Positions 27,848 through 28,286 of a stretch of 28,286 nucleotides of DNA are shown piece after piece. The stretch comes from a virus. Under the pieces are notes generated by a model. The model had not been told where the DNA came from. It worked only from the letters and a program-made list of their open reading frames with translations, and did not search any database. How positions within the stretch are numbered: the first letter of the stretch is position 1; each line of letters begins with the position of its first letter. The stretch is from positions 1 to 28,286 of the IMG/VR virus record IMGVR_UViG_3300042884_000575, one strand, 5' to 3'. The translations under genes and the position numbers were made by a program.

Positions 27848-28286
27848 ATGACTGATGATCTGGTGAAACACGTCAGGGACAATTTCATTGACCCGAAAAC
27901 GGTCCCTTGGAGTTTCAAAAGCCCAAACATACTGCTCCACAAATTAGCCGACCGCATCGAAGCCCTGATTGCGCAGCTTGCCGAAGATGCAGACGGGCGG
28001 AAACAGATCGACCACCGCCTTGAGGAACTGGTGGGGCAGGTGGACGCCCTGACGGCAGAGCGTGACCGGGCAATCTGCGGAAATCATCGCTCAAACGAGT
28101 ATGAGCCGACTTGGGCAGAACTTACCGGCGTCTGGAAAGCCCGCGCCGAGGCCGCAGAGAAAAAGCTGCAAGAAATGCAGGCCCACATTGACCATGCCGA
28201 TGCTTACCATAAGGCAATGCTGGCCGCAGAGGCATACAACACGAGGCTGCTGAATGACTTGAAGGTTATCAGCCAGTTTCAGGCGA
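27848..28286 (+). CDS. Ea22-like coiled-coil protein, 3' end outside the window
   Basis: 146 residues are visible from the ATG at 27848, and the frame is open to the window end. The start has AGGAGGGAAGG upstream, a plain strong ribosome-binding site instead of the GGAGTCC leader. After an N-terminal segment (MTDDLVKHVRDNFIDP) the protein becomes a long heptad-patterned helix: KLADRIEALIAQLAED, then HRLEELVGQVDALTAERD, then later KARAEAAEKKLQEMQAHID. This layout resembles Ea22-type proteins encoded in many phage early regions, whose role is poorly defined. The family link is by overall pattern only. Confidence 0.65.
   Translation, partial: MTDDLVKHVRDNFIDPKTVPWSFKSPNILLHKLADRIEALIAQLAEDADGRKQIDHRLEELVGQVDALTAERDRAICGNHRSNEYEPTWAELTGVWKARAEAAEKKLQEMQAHIDHADAYHKAMLAAEAYNTRLLNDLKVISQFQA

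Noticed and set aside
1-28286. tRNA genes, insertion sequences, integrase or repressor genes
   Set aside because: None could be recognised by eye on either strand; absence from this window says nothing about the rest of the genome.

Overview
The window is a contiguous part of a tailed-phage (podovirus-type) genome. On the minus strand, from about 23.4 kb leftward to the window start, lies one dense structural and lysis operon. Its genes overlap by ATGA or TAATG, or sit a few bases apart. The order is terminase small and large subunits, a disordered linker protein, portal, a small conserved protein, scaffold, major capsid protein, Bbp16-type cement protein, a small protein, then a T7-ordered tail and ejection block, and finally the lysis and accessory genes. 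The tail and ejection block runs tail tubular A, tail tubular B, gp13-, gp14-, gp15- and gp16-position proteins, then tail fibre. The head genes resemble those of Bordetella phage BPP-1, while the tail and ejection genes keep the T7 gp11 to gp17 order. No RNA polymerase, integrase, repressor or tRNA is visible, so this window does not settle lifestyle or transcription strategy. The host is probably a Gram-negative bacterium. That is inferred from the podoviral ejection proteins, the M15 endolysin and the lambda-lysozyme-like domain in the virion.

Region by region. (a) 1-2409: an open-ended gene, a four-helix membrane protein, a beta-rich virion-type protein, a holin-like protein, an M15 peptidase endolysin with an EF-hand loop, and a coiled-coil plus membrane-anchor protein. 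(b) 2406-4462: fibre and fibre accessory protein. (c) 4459-12933: internal virion (ejection) proteins. (d) 12934-16076: tail tubular proteins. (e) 16134-20683: head. (f) 20680-23.4 kb: packaging genes.

Between the leftward operon and the rightward genes is a control region. The first rightward gene (23761-24402) ends in a clear intrinsic terminator. It is followed by about 820 bp without a convincing gene. That gap holds four tandem 14-bp CCCATACC-type repeats, two copies of a 15-nt-arm dyad (GGTATGGCTC-S-TTTC type), a run of 20 T between those dyads, and further palindromes. A third copy of the dyad, with one degenerate arm, lies just upstream of the terminase genes. This is the best candidate in the window for an undescribed regulatory, replication-origin or packaging region.

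From 25.2 kb to the window end lie ten small rightward genes of unknown function, the last running off the edge. They form cassettes: a hairpin, usually with GCCC/GGGC arms, then a strongly conserved GGAGTC-containing ribosome-binding leader, then one to three coupled small ORFs. The leader recurs in front of six genes, so the group probably shares a common mode of expression. Start codons were chosen from these leaders and from stop/start overlaps, and several are shorter than the longest open frame.
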